A stretch of DNA of 64,000 bases, from positions 62,001-126,000 of the forward strand of contig NZ_ACIS01000006.1 in assembly GCF_000174355.1 (NCBI RefSeq), read 5' to 3'. Of this stretch, positions 31,475 to 41,637 are shown in pieces. Position 1 is the first letter of the stretch, and the number at the start of each line of letters is the position of its first letter. The notes under the pieces are model-generated. The model did not search any database. It was not told the origin of the DNA and saw only the letters and a program-made list of their open reading frames with translations. The stretch is from Pseudogulbenkiania ferrooxidans 2002. GTDB taxonomy: Bacteria > Pseudomonadota > Gammaproteobacteria > Burkholderiales > Chromobacteriaceae. The translations under genes were made by a program, and so were the position numbers.

Positions 31475-31864
31475 ATGTTCCCACTACTACGCAGAGTTGT
31501 TCCCGTGGCCGTGCTGGTGTTTGCCGCCCAAGGCAGTGCATGGGCGGATGCCAAACTGGACGTGGCGATGAAGCAACTGGCTGCGACCAGCGGCTGTGTT
31601 GCCTGTCATAGCATCGAGTCGGGCAAGCCGGGTCCGGCTGGCGTGGCGCCGATCGGTCCCGCGTGGCAGGACGTGGCCGCCCGTTACAAGGGTCAGGAAG
31701 GCGTCTCGGAAAAGCTGCTGAAAACCGTGATGGAGGGTTCCAATCCCTATGCCAGCCACTGGAAGGGCAAGGTGAGTGGATTGGCGATGCCGCCCAACGC
31801 GGTGGCCATCCAGGAGGCGGATGCCAGAAAGCTGGTCCAGTGGATTCTGGACTTGAAGCAATGA
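31475..31864 (+). CDS. periplasmic class I cytochrome c (c-551 type)
   Basis: 129 residues. Signal peptide MFPLLRRVVPVAVLVFAAQGSAWA (about 24 residues), a single haem motif C41-V-A-C44-H45, and Met105 in GLAMPPN as the likely sixth ligand; about 105 residues mature, the size of c-551/c-552 electron carriers. Probably donates electrons to a terminal oxidase, nitrite reductase or peroxidase. The FNR-type box at -41.5 argues for low-oxygen expression and a denitrification-type role. GGAGG precedes the ATG. Confidence 0.9.
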   Translation: MFPLLRRVVPVAVLVFAAQGSAWADAKLDVAMKQLAATSGCVACHSIESGKPGPAGVAPIGPAWQDVAARYKGQEGVSEKLLKTVMEGSNPYASHWKGKVSGLAMPPNAVAIQEADARKLVQWILDLKQ

Positions 31865-31921
31865 ACTCCGTCTAGGCCGTCGGGCCCGCGACAAGGTGTT
31901 CGGGCTCGCCATATGGCAAAG

Positions 31922-31951
31922 AAAAGCGGCGTCCTGATGGCGCCGCTTTTT
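31922..31951. terminator. bidirectional terminator between cytochrome c and glycosyltransferase genes
   Basis: AAAAGCGGCG-N9-CGCCGCTTTT with T runs on both sides (TTTTT on plus, TTTTC on minus); lies between converging genes. Confidence 0.85.
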
Positions 31952-32011
31952 CTATATATACCCGCTTGGCGCCAAGGGTGGGTCCCGGTGTGTGCCGTCA
32001 GCCCGTCTGGA

Positions 32012-33658
32012 TCAGGGTGGCGAGCGACGGAACAGACCGAAGACTTCGCTCTTCTCGCGTGGCCGGCTGCCCTGCCAGAGCATCTGCCAGCCGGGTTCGG
32101 CCAGACCCTCGGCCGGGGTGCGGCTGACCAGCAGGTAGTGGCAGGGGACCGGACGACCGGGCGTGTACGGGGTCAGCTTCAGTCCGCCGAAGTAGTGCCA
32201 GCTCAGTCGTGTCAGCAGATTGTCGCGTTCGGTGGCCACGCAGCGCGCGTCGGCGGGCAGCGCACGCATCATGCTCACCACCACCGGCCGATAGCTCTTG
32301 GCGGCGTCCAGCCACGGCAGCCACAGGCTCATCGCCAACCCCCAGAACAGCGTGATGCCGGCAGCCCAGTTCGTCACTGCCTGCCGTCCGCGCAGGTTGC
32401 GGCGCGTCACCGCCCACAGCCACACCAGGGTGGCAAACAGCGCGCACAGTGCGGCCAGTGTCGAGACCGAGGGTTCGTAGTAGGGGCTGAAGTACTTGGC
32501 GCGTTGCGCCAGCCGTTCTGGCCAGCCAAAGTTCATCGCCGCCCAGCCGGCCCAGATCAACAGCCCGAAAAAGCCGAAGGTCATCAGGCCGAACCAGTTC
32601 AGGAACGCCGCGGCACCGCGCTTCAGGGTGTCGAGCTCGACCGCGGCCAGCATGGCCATCGGCAGCAGCATCGGCAGGGCATACTCCGAGCTTTGCCGAG
32701 TAGACAAGGTCAGCAGGATCATGACCACGCCGAAGAACATCAGCGGCAATTGCAGTACCGGCTTGTCGAGATGGCGGTGGCGGTACAGCGTCCACGCTGC
32801 CAGTGGCCAGGCGGGCCAGGTGTACCACAGCGAAACCAGGGGGTAGTAGCCGAAATCGTGGAAGACACCGACATGGCCGAAGCCGTTGAGCGGTCCCAGC
32901 GCGTGTCCTTGCCACCAGGCGGCGAATACCGCCGGCTGCGCCTTGGCCAGCATCATTGGCCAGATCATCATCAGCGGCAGGGCCAGTACCAGGCCCATGA
33001 GCAGGGTGATCAGGTAGCGTTGGTTGCGCCAGGCGCTGAACGCCGGCAGCAGGATTGCCACCAGCCAGATCAAGGTTACCTCGAGCAGGCTGGCCGAGAG
33101 GAATACCGTCGCGGTGGCGGCTCCCAGGATTGCCCCGGCCAGGCCCGGGGAGCGCAGCGTCAGTACCAGTGCGTAGAAGGCCGCGGCAAAGCCGGCAAAG
33201 CCGGCGACCGCGGCATTCATCTGGTGGCCGGTGGCGATCAAGCCGATGCATCCGATCAGGATCAGCACCACGCTGCGGCCGTGGCGCCGGCCTATCAGTT
33301 CGCGTCCGGCCAGACCGGCCAGCGTCAGCCCGATCGCCATGAAGAACGGCGTGGCCAATCGGGCCGCGTCGTGCAAGGGCAGGGCCCAGGGGGACAGCAG
33401 CCGCGCAAAGCCGGCCGCGACCCAGTAATACAGCGGTGGGGACTCCAGGTACGGCAGACCCTGGATGGAGGGCAACAGCCACTGGTGGTGCCGCAGCATG
33501 CCTTCGACCACCGCCAGGACGTAGGGCTCGTCGGGTTTCCATGGGTCGTGGCCCAAGATGCCGGGCCAGAGCCAGACGAAGGTCAGCAGCAGCAGAAGCC
33601 AGGGCTTCTCGGTCGGTTGGGCGAGACGGGAGTCGGAGTCCGGGGTGTACGTCAGCAT
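32012..33658 (-). CDS. ArnT-like glycosyltransferase, GT39/PMT family
   Basis: 548 residues with about a dozen membrane segments. The first periplasmic loop carries HDPWKPDEPYVLAV (about 36-49), the Asp-Glu motif of polyprenyl-phosphate-dependent PMT/ArnT transferases. Family members move a sugar from an undecaprenyl-phosphate carrier to lipid A or protein in the periplasm. No arn operon genes adjoin, so 4-amino-arabinose as donor is not supported; substrate unknown. Monocistronic. Confidence 0.78.
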   Translation of the reverse strand: MLTYTPDSDSRLAQPTEKPWLLLLLTFVWLWPGILGHDPWKPDEPYVLAVVEGMLRHHQWLLPSIQGLPYLESPPLYYWVAAGFARLLSPWALPLHDAARLATPFFMAIGLTLAGLAGRELIGRRHGRSVVLILIGCIGLIATGHQMNAAVAGFAGFAAAFYALVLTLRSPGLAGAILGAATATVFLSASLLEVTLIWLVAILLPAFSAWRNQRYLITLLMGLVLALPLMMIWPMMLAKAQPAVFAAWWQGHALGPLNGFGHVGVFHDFGYYPLVSLWYTWPAWPLAAWTLYRHRHLDKPVLQLPLMFFGVVMILLTLSTRQSSEYALPMLLPMAMLAAVELDTLKRGAAAFLNWFGLMTFGFFGLLIWAGWAAMNFGWPERLAQRAKYFSPYYEPSVSTLAALCALFATLVWLWAVTRRNLRGRQAVTNWAAGITLFWGLAMSLWLPWLDAAKSYRPVVVSMMRALPADARCVATERDNLLTRLSWHYFGGLKLTPYTPGRPVPCHYLLVSRTPAEGLAEPGWQMLWQGSRPREKSEVFGLFRRSPP

Positions 33659-33873
33659 GCGGGAGCGGGAAGGGCGCGGTCAAAGGCAGTAGCTTAGCGC
33701 CCATTTCACCGGGCGGCTACGGCTACGCGTCTGGAGTATTGGCGGGATGGTTAAAGGCACGGCGGCCGGCATCGGCTTGTCGTCGGCACGGTGGTGCGTC
33801 CTTGCCATGGTTCATGGCGGGATCGCTTCCGGTTTGGCGGCTGTCGGGCAAGGCAATGGAGGGCGGAATGCAA

Positions 33874-33897
33874 AAAAGGCAGCTCGCGCTGCCTTTT
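33874..33897 (-). terminator. rpmE terminator
   Basis: AAAAGGCAGC-TCGC-GCTGCCTTTT with six T on the minus strand, 30 nt past the rpmE stop. Confidence 0.9.
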
Positions 33898-33926
33898 CTC
33901 TACCCGAAGGGGCAATCCCGAAGCGC

Positions 33927-34142
33927 TTAGCGCTTGAAGAAGCTGCCGAACTTCTGGTTGAACTTGTCAACGCGGCCGGCGGTGTCGACGATCTTCTGCT
34001 TGCCGGTATAGAACGGGTGGCACTGGGAGCAAACTTCGATCGTGAAGTTTTCTTTGGCCATGGTCGACTTGGTCACGAACTGGTTGCCGCAGGAGCAGGT
34101 CACGTTCACTTCGTGATAATTCGGGTGAATATCGGTTTTCAT
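33927..34142 (-). CDS. rpmE: 50S ribosomal protein L31 (zinc-binding form)
   Basis: 71 residues. C+ type bL31 with four cysteines (C16, C18, C38, C41) in VTCSCGNQF and [12 protein letters not shown], the Zn-binding form. Zinc-poor conditions usually switch cells to a Cys-free paralogue (known in other bacteria), which is not seen here. ATG preceded by AAGGGA. Single gene with its own terminator. Confidence 0.96.
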   Translation of the reverse strand: MKTDIHPNYHEVNVTCSCGNQFVTKSTMAKENFTIEVCSQCHPFYTGKQKIVDTAGRVDKFNQKFGSFFKR

Positions 34143-34386
34143 CGTGGTTCCCTTTCAAATCGGGTACAGGGGTTTTGCCTGTACCGCTTGTCGAAACGCC
34201 AGATTATCCGCCCTTTGACTTGACTTGACAAGCGCAAGGGGCGGCGTTTCCGTAAATGACGGACTCAGAGCGGGTGAAAGAAACCGCAGGGTGCCCCCGA
34301 GGCCGGTCAGGGACGCGCAGCCGTTCAACTGGCATGGTGAGCGTCATAGGTCCGGCATGGGGGTGGCAGTTTTATTTCCAGCCTAA

Positions 34387-35769
34387 TCAGGCGCGGCGCC
34401 AGGTGGTGCCTTGGGCACCGTCTTCCAGGATCACGCCTTTGGCGGCCAGTTCGTCGCGGATGCGGTCGCTTTCCGCCCAGTTCTTGGCGGTGCGGGCGTC
34501 GCGGCGGGCCTGGATCAGTGCCTCGATGGCGTCGGCCGACAGTTCGGCCGCGGTACTGCCACCTTGCAGGAACTCCTGAGGGGCACGCTGCAGCAGGCCA
34601 AGCACTGCGCCCAGGGCCTTCAGCAGGCCGGCCTGCGCGGCGGATTCGCCGCGGTTGACTTCACCGGCCAGATCGAACAGCACGGCCATGGCTTCCACGG
34701 TGTTGAAGTCGTCGTCCATCGCCTGCCTGAAGCGGCGGGCGTAGTCGTTTTCTTCCCAGTCGATAGCGATGTCGGTCGCTGTCACGTTCTTCAGCGCGGT
34801 ATAGAGGCGCGTCAGCGACTGCTTGGCGTCATCCAGGTGTACGTCGGAGTAGTTGAGCGGGCTGCGGTAGTGGGCACGCAGGATGAAGAAGCGCACCACT
34901 TCGGCATCGTACTTCTCGAGCACTTCGCGGATGGTGAAGAAGTTGCCGAGGCTCTTCGACATCTTCTCGTTGTCGACGCGGATGAAGCCGTTATGCAGCC
35001 AGTAGTTGACGAAGTCGTGGTTGTGCGCGCCTTCCGACTGGGCGATCTCGTTCTCGTGGTGCGGGAACTGCAGGTCGGCGCCGCCGCCGTGGATGTCGAA
35101 GTGTTCGCCCAGGTGGTGTTCGCTCATCACCGAGCATTCGATGTGCCAGCCCGGGCGGCCTTCGCCCCAGGGGCTCGGCCAGGAGGGTTCGCCCGGTTTG
35201 GCGGCCTTCCACAGCACGAAGTCGAACGGGTCGCGCTTGTTGACGTCCACTTCGACGCGCTCGCCGGCACGCAGATCTTCCAGGCTCTTGCCGGACAGCT
35301 TGCCGTAGCCGGGGAACTCGCGTACTGCGTAGTACACGTCTCCGTTCGGCGCGGGGTAGGCGCGGCCGTTGGCGATCAGCGTCTCGATCAGCGCGATCAT
35401 GCCCGGCACGTGCTCGGTGGCGCGCGGCTCGAAATCGGGGTGGATGACGCCCAGTGCATCGAAATCCTCGTTCATGGCGTCGATGAAGCGGGCGGTCAGC
35501 GCCTGGATCGGTTCGCCGTTCTCGGCGGCACGCTTGATGATCTTGTCGTCGATGTCGGTGATGTTGCGCACGTAGGTCAGGTCATAGCCGGTGGCGCGCA
35601 ACCAGCGTGCCACCATGTCGAACACCACCACCATGCGGGCGTGACCGAGGTGACAGTAGTCGTACACCGTCATGCCGCACACGTACATGCTGGCTTTGCC
35701 GGGCGTGATCGGTTTGAAGACTTCTTTCTGTCGGGTCAGGGTGTTGTAGAGGTTCAGCATGGTGGTCAT
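34387..35769 (-). CDS. cysS: cysteinyl-tRNA synthetase
   Basis: 460 residues, normal length. Class I synthetase with zinc ligand C31 in [10 protein letters not shown], the HIGH-type CHLGHAR (about 39-45), the second Zn segment WHIECSVMS, and EKMSKSLGN (about 266-274). Two Met starts three codons apart (35769, 35760) are equally possible. Charges tRNA-Cys. Downstream of it the strand carries no gene until rpmE. Confidence 0.96.
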   Translation of the reverse strand: MTTMLNLYNTLTRQKEVFKPITPGKASMYVCGMTVYDYCHLGHARMVVVFDMVARWLRATGYDLTYVRNITDIDDKIIKRAAENGEPIQALTARFIDAMNEDFDALGVIHPDFEPRATEHVPGMIALIETLIANGRAYPAPNGDVYYAVREFPGYGKLSGKSLEDLRAGERVEVDVNKRDPFDFVLWKAAKPGEPSWPSPWGEGRPGWHIECSVMSEHHLGEHFDIHGGGADLQFPHHENEIAQSEGAHNHDFVNYWLHNGFIRVDNEKMSKSLGNFFTIREVLEKYDAEVVRFFILRAHYRSPLNYSDVHLDDAKQSLTRLYTALKNVTATDIAIDWEENDYARRFRQAMDDDFNTVEAMAVLFDLAGEVNRGESAAQAGLLKALGAVLGLLQRAPQEFLQGGSTAAELSADAIEALIQARRDARTAKNWAESDRIRDELAAKGVILEDGAQGTTWRRA

Positions 35770-36035
35770 AAACCTGTAGCGTCGAAGGCAAAAAAGGGCA
35801 TTGTACCAGAGCGGTCAAGTGCCTGTTGTGCCGGGACAACGCCGCATTCAATGCCTGGCGGGCAAACTTGGCTTGAAGCTATTGTCATGAAGGCCTATGC
35901 AACAAGCCTTGCAGGGCAAGGTCCGGGCGAGGCAGGCGCTGATGATGTAAGGGCCGGGGTATTGCCTGTTCTCAAAGAGGAATAAAAACGGTTATCATTA
36001 ACTGGATACTGCACAACTCGGAGTCAACTCACGTC
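35770..36035. other. 266-bp gap between cysS and the cupredoxin gene
   Basis: Contains the divergent promoters, a 15-bp dyad CCTTGCAGGGCAAGG (35907-35921) that recurs at 47596-47610, and a 32-codon frame (35887-35985) with no ribosome site, which I do not accept as a gene. At 35991-36002 GTTATCATTAAC resembles half a Fur box, of interest because the next two genes look like iron uptake. Confidence 0.4.
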
Positions 36036-36359
36036 ATGCGTACCCTGCTTGCTTCTGCCCTGATGGTCTTCGCTGTTTCCAGCTATGCCGCTGATGCCGA
36101 CAGCTTCACCCTGAACCTGACCGACAAGGGCTTCGAGCCGGCCTCCCTCGAGGTGCCGGCAGGCAAGCCGTTCAAGGTAATGGTAAACAACCAGACCAAG
36201 AAGACGGCCGAATTCGAAAGCAAGCAGCTGCACAAGGAAAAGGTTGTGGCCGCAGGCAAATCGGTCAGCGTCAGCTTTGCCGCGCTGAAGGCCGGCACCT
36301 ACAACTTCGTTGACGAGTACAACGAAGACAAGGCCAAGGGCACCATCGTCGCCAAATAA
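36036..36359 (+). CDS. periplasmic cupredoxin-domain protein
   Basis: 107 residues. Signal peptide MRTLLASALMVFAVSSYAA, then a small cupredoxin-like domain (FTLNLTDKGFEPASLEVPAG...). The usual His-Cys-His-Met type 1 copper ligands are not all visible (no Cys, one His), so this resembles the EfeO-type cupredoxin domain that may bind Fe or Cu without a blue site. Paired with an FTR1 permease 68 nt downstream. A half Fur-like sequence lies upstream (35991-36002). Confidence 0.75.
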   Translation: MRTLLASALMVFAVSSYAADADSFTLNLTDKGFEPASLEVPAGKPFKVMVNNQTKKTAEFESKQLHKEKVVAAGKSVSVSFAALKAGTYNFVDEYNEDKAKGTIVAK

Positions 36360-36427
36360 GTTTTACCGTCGTCTGAGGCGGCGGATGCTTCGGGTTCGCC
36401 GTTTTGCATTGAGAGAAGGAACACATC

Positions 36428-37237
36428 ATGTTCAACGCCCTGTTCATCATCTGGCGTGAAAGCGTCGAGGCTCTGTTGGTGGTCGGCATTCTGCATACCT
36501 GGCTGAAAACCAGCGGCTATGTGGCGCAGGGCGGCCGCTATCTGTGGGGCGGCGTTGTCGCCGGTCTCGGCTTGGCCGGGGCGCTGGCTGGGGTGATGCT
36601 GGTGCTGGAGAGCAGCCTGCCGGAGGGGGCGCTGGAGTATTTCCAGGTCGCGATGGTGCTGGTGGCGGCGGTGTTGATCGTGCAGATGGTGTTCTGGATG
36701 CGCAAGCACGGACGCAAGCTCAAGAGCGAACTGGAAGGCGAGATGGCGAAGACGGCATCGAGCGCCAACTGGTGGGGCATGTTCGTGGTGGTGATGCTGG
36801 CGGTGGCGCGTGAGAGCGCCGAAACGGTGGTATTCCTGTACGGCTTGGGCAGTGATATTGCCAATACCGGGCTGGCCAGCTTCCTCGGCGTGACGGCAGC
36901 CGGTTTCGGACTGGCCTACCTGACTTTCTGGCTGCTGCAGCAGGGCGGCAAGTATCTGTCGTGGCGGCTGTTCTTCCGCGTCACCGAAATCATGCTGTTG
37001 ATGCTGGCCGGCGCCTTGCTGGTGACCGGGATCGACAAGATGATCGGCATGGGCTGGTTGCAGGCCTGGTCCGGTTCGGTGTGGGATACCTCGGCGCTGC
37101 TGGACGATTCCACCCGCTTTGGCGGTACGGTGGCGGCGCTGACCGGCTATCGCGCGCAGCCGGCGGTGGCGATGCTGGTGGCCTACGCGGGCTACTGGCT
37201 GGTGGTGCTGGCCGGGCTGAAACGGCTCAAGCGTTGA
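36428..37237 (+). CDS. FTR1 family iron permease (EfeU-like)
   Basis: 269 residues, seven membrane segments. Both iron-channel motifs R-E-x2-E are present: WRESVEALL (residues about 10-18) and ARESAETVVF (near residue 136). Inner-membrane ferric/ferrous iron permease. With the secreted cupredoxin protein upstream it forms a two-gene variant of the Efe system; no EfeB peroxidase or EfeO M75 peptidase domain is present here. GAAGGA precedes the start. Confidence 0.88.
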   Translation: MFNALFIIWRESVEALLVVGILHTWLKTSGYVAQGGRYLWGGVVAGLGLAGALAGVMLVLESSLPEGALEYFQVAMVLVAAVLIVQMVFWMRKHGRKLKSELEGEMAKTASSANWWGMFVVVMLAVARESAETVVFLYGLGSDIANTGLASFLGVTAAGFGLAYLTFWLLQQGGKYLSWRLFFRVTEIMLLMLAGALLVTGIDKMIGMGWLQAWSGSVWDTSALLDDSTRFGGTVAALTGYRAQPAVAMLVAYAGYWLVVLAGLKRLKR

Positions 37238-37363
37238 TGCTTCCTGATCGGCAGGCACGATAATTCGAGGCCGGCCGAGTCAGGAGGTTAGCGAGTACTG
37301 ACTGGCGCACAAGCCAAGAGAGGCGCCACGGCAAGAGACACGATGCGTCGATGCCGATTCCCG

Positions 37364-37391
37364 AATGGCCGCAGAGTAATCTGCGGCCATT
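37364..37391. terminator. hairpin between the FTR1 gene and the lipoprotein gene
   Basis: AATGGCCGCAGA-GTAA-TCTGCGGCCATT, 12-bp perfect stem between converging genes, so it probably serves both; the T tracts are short. Confidence 0.7.
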
Positions 37392-37397
37392 GTCGTT

Positions 37398-37757
37398 TCA
37401 TCGTCCGGGAGGGCCGCGGAAATGGGGGTCGAAGCGGCGATAGTCTTGCTGCGGGTTCGGCCGGAACAGCGGGGCGCCCCGTCCGTGCGGGTAGCGCCGT
37501 TCCAGGTCGTTGTGCCATCGGGGCGGCACGCGCACCCAGCGTCGGTCATGATCCCAGTAGCCCCAGCCGAAGCTGGCATCGAAGATGATGGGGTAGGGAT
37601 AGCCGGCGACGAACTGGACCGGCGCGCCATCGATGTACACCGGGTAGGCGTCGACCTCTGCCGTCGTGGCTTGGACCGGGTAGCCGTAAGGGGCGACCAC
37701 GCAGCCCTGCAGCAGGGCGAGGGTCAGCAGGGGGATGAGGGCCAGCTTCGTTGCCAT
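37398..37757 (-). CDS. small putative lipoprotein
   Basis: 119 residues. Lipoprotein signal peptide ending in LLQGC (Cys18), then a Tyr/Pro/Arg/Trp-rich domain (PYGYPVQ, AGYPYPIIFD, GWGYWDHDRRWVRVPPRW) like many small outer-membrane-associated proteins of unknown role. AAGGACGG precedes the start. No family name can be given with confidence. Confidence 0.65.
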   Translation of the reverse strand: MATKLALIPLLTLALLQGCVVAPYGYPVQATTAEVDAYPVYIDGAPVQFVAGYPYPIIFDASFGWGYWDHDRRWVRVPPRWHNDLERRYPHGRGAPLFRPNPQQDYRRFDPHFRGPPGR

Positions 37758-38057
37758 GTTTCCGTCCTTCGCATTCCGTTGGGGCAACAACGCTGCCCGT
37801 TTGCGGGCATGGCTGCCGCTACCCTGTAACTGTAGCCAGTGGGCGCGACAGTTGCACCCGCGATCGACACCCTGAGCGGGCCATCGGGGCCAGAAATGGG
37901 GGCGGCCCGTCCTGACGCTGGCAGGCACCGGCACCGTGATGAAACGAAAATGGCTGCCTCTCGCGGTGAGGGCAGCCATTCAGGAACATCCACCGCCACC
38001 AGGCTGTTGCGGCCTGTCACGGTTGACGGGCCGGCTCGCGGCCCGGTGCGAGGAAGA
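37758..38057. other. 300-bp gap between the lipoprotein and aacS
   Basis: Holds the lipoprotein promoter (not resolved) and the aacS terminator at 37947-37980. No gene recognised. Confidence 0.5.
37947..37980 (-). terminator. terminator of the liu/aacS operon
   Basis: AATGGCTGCC-N12-GGCAGCCATT, followed by TTTT on the minus strand, 78 nt past the aacS stop. It would end the whole leucine catabolic transcript. Confidence 0.75.
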
Positions 38058-40019
<1,962 letters not shown>

Positions 40020-40122
40020 GGTTTCTCCTCTAGCCCGACGCGCCGGCGGTGCCGGCGGCCGTGGATTGTTATCTTTAAGCAGCAGTGTCAGCGGGGGCGG
40101 GCGACAACGCAGACGATTGCTG

Positions 40123-41016
40123 TCATTCGGGCAAGGCCAAGGCCTTGCCCACGCGCGAACCGACTTCCCTGCCCAATGCGCCGGAAATGAAACGGGCCGT
40201 CGCCACCAACTGCGGCAGATCGATGCCGGTCTCGTAGCCGAGGCCGTGCAGCAGGTAGACCACGTCCTCGGTGGCCACGTTGCCCGAGGCTCCCCGAGCA
40301 TACGGGCAGCCGCCCAAACCTGCAACCGAGGAGTCGAATGTGCCGATGCCGGCGCCTAGTGCGGCATGAATATTGGCGATAGCCATGCCGTAGGTGTCGT
40401 GAAAATGCCCGGCAAGCCGTTCTGTTGGCACAAGCTTGCTGACGGCATCCAGCATCTCCAGCACCGTGTTGGGGGTGCCCACGCCGATGGTGTCGCCCAG
40501 CGAAATCTCGTAGCAGCCCATGTCGTACAGCGCCTTGGCCACCATGGCGACTTGCTGCGGCGCGATCCTGCCCTCGTAGGGACAGCCCACCACGCACGAG
40601 ACGTAGCCGCGCACGCGAAGGTTGGCCGAAGCGGCGCGTGCCATCACGCTTTCGAAGCGCTTCAGGCTCTCGGCAATGCTGGCGTTGATGTTCTTGCGGC
40701 TGAAGCTCTCGCTGGCGGCGCCGAACACGGCGATTTCCCTGACGCCGCAGGCCAGCGCGGCGTCGAGTCCCTGCTCGTTGGGCACCAGCACCGGGTAGTT
40801 GACCGGCCCGGACAGGTCGAGCGCCTTGAGCACCTCGGCCGAATCGGCCATCTGCGGCACCCACTTGGGCGACACGAAGGCCCCGGCTTCGATGGTGGTC
40901 AGGCCGGCGTCGCGCAACCTTTTGATCAGTTCCAGCTTGGTCGCCAGCGCGACCGGCTGTTTTTCGTTCTGCAGCCCATCGCGCGGGCCGACCTCGACGA
41001 TCTTGACTTGTTTCAT
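40123..41016 (-). CDS. liuE: hydroxymethylglutaryl-CoA lyase
   Basis: 297 residues. Cleaves HMG-CoA to acetyl-CoA and acetoacetate, the last step of leucine breakdown. TIM-barrel signatures: VEVGPRDGLQNE (about 7-18, catalytic Arg/Asp), GHFHDTYGMA metal site (about 216-225) and GLGGCPYARGASGN (about 246-259) with the catalytic Cys. Start ATG 41016 (MKQVKIVEVG). Contains a perfect repeat 12-mer at 40619-40630. Confidence 0.93.
   Translation of the reverse strand: MKQVKIVEVGPRDGLQNEKQPVALATKLELIKRLRDAGLTTIEAGAFVSPKWVPQMADSAEVLKALDLSGPVNYPVLVPNEQGLDAALACGVREIAVFGAASESFSRKNINASIAESLKRFESVMARAASANLRVRGYVSCVVGCPYEGRIAPQQVAMVAKALYDMGCYEISLGDTIGVGTPNTVLEMLDAVSKLVPTERLAGHFHDTYGMAIANIHAALGAGIGTFDSSVAGLGGCPYARGASGNVATEDVVYLLHGLGYETGIDLPQLVATARFISGALGREVGSRVGKALALPE
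40619..40630 (+). repeat. AGGTTGGCCGAA repeat copy in liuE
   Basis: Perfect 12-mer antisense to the HMG-CoA lyase gene, read there as SANL. Confidence 0.8.
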
Positions 41017-41073
41017 GACGACGATATCCAGTAGGACGCCCGCCGTTGCGGGCACCGGGTCAAGCGAAGGGCG

Positions 41074-41583
41074 TCAGCGCGGGACGACCGGAAGGTAAAT
41101 CTCCATCTGGCGCCCCGTCTGGCCGGGGCCGCTGCGGCCGTCGTAGCGTTCGAACGATTCGCTGCCGGCATGCTGCCAGGGTGCCGTGGGCAGCCAGTCC
41201 TGGTAGGCGGCCTGCCAGGTGGCGACGATGGCGCGCGAGAAGGCCTCGTCGTTGTCGGCGGGCGGCGTGGTGAACATGGCGTAGCGCGCCGGGGCGATGG
41301 CATGGCGGCATGCGCCCTCGGGCAGTTGCGGCGCGCCCTGGCATTCGATGCCGATCAGGTAGTCGAAGGTGCCGCTGGCCGGATCGAAGCCGCGCACGAC
41401 GCCGTATTCCACGGCGTGCGGCAGGCCGAGCGACGCCAGCAACGGCGCGCGCAAGCTCTGGGCGTAGCGCTGCCAGAACGCCGGGATGTCGCGCAGGTTG
41501 GCCTGCTCCTGCAGGCTGGTGCGGATGGCGAAGCCGGCCAGGGTGAGGCCGGGGTGGTCGACGATCTGGGGTGTCATGTCCAT
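41074..41583 (-). CDS. GyrI-like / AraC effector-binding-domain protein in the liu operon
   Basis: 169 residues with no DNA-binding region. The pattern (ends in an acidic-aromatic strand MEIYLPV, with TLAGFAIRTSL at the start and HAIAPARYAMFTT in the middle) is that of the GyrI-like small-molecule-binding fold, known from SbmC/GyrI and the Rob C-terminal domain; some members are hydrolases. It is flanked by 54 nt (liuD) and 57 nt (liuE) on the same strand, so it is transcribed with leucine catabolism genes. Role unknown; could bind or hydrolyse a pathway acyl-CoA or electrophile. Confidence 0.7.
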   Translation of the reverse strand: MDMTPQIVDHPGLTLAGFAIRTSLQEQANLRDIPAFWQRYAQSLRAPLLASLGLPHAVEYGVVRGFDPASGTFDYLIGIECQGAPQLPEGACRHAIAPARYAMFTTPPADNDEAFSRAIVATWQAAYQDWLPTAPWQHAGSESFERYDGRSGPGQTGRQMEIYLPVVPR

Positions 41584-41637
41584 TCTCCGTGAGGGTTGGG
41601 TCGATCTTTCATGCTTTTGGCATGGAGTATCATGCCC

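Noticed and set aside
35887-35985. 32-codon frame upstream of the cupredoxin gene
   Set aside because: No ribosome site, overlaps a repeated dyad, and composition is not convincing.
35991-36002. Fur box before the cupredoxin/FTR1 genes
   Set aside because: Only the right half (ATCATTAAC) resembles the 19-bp consensus; the left half does not match, so it is noted but not called as a site.
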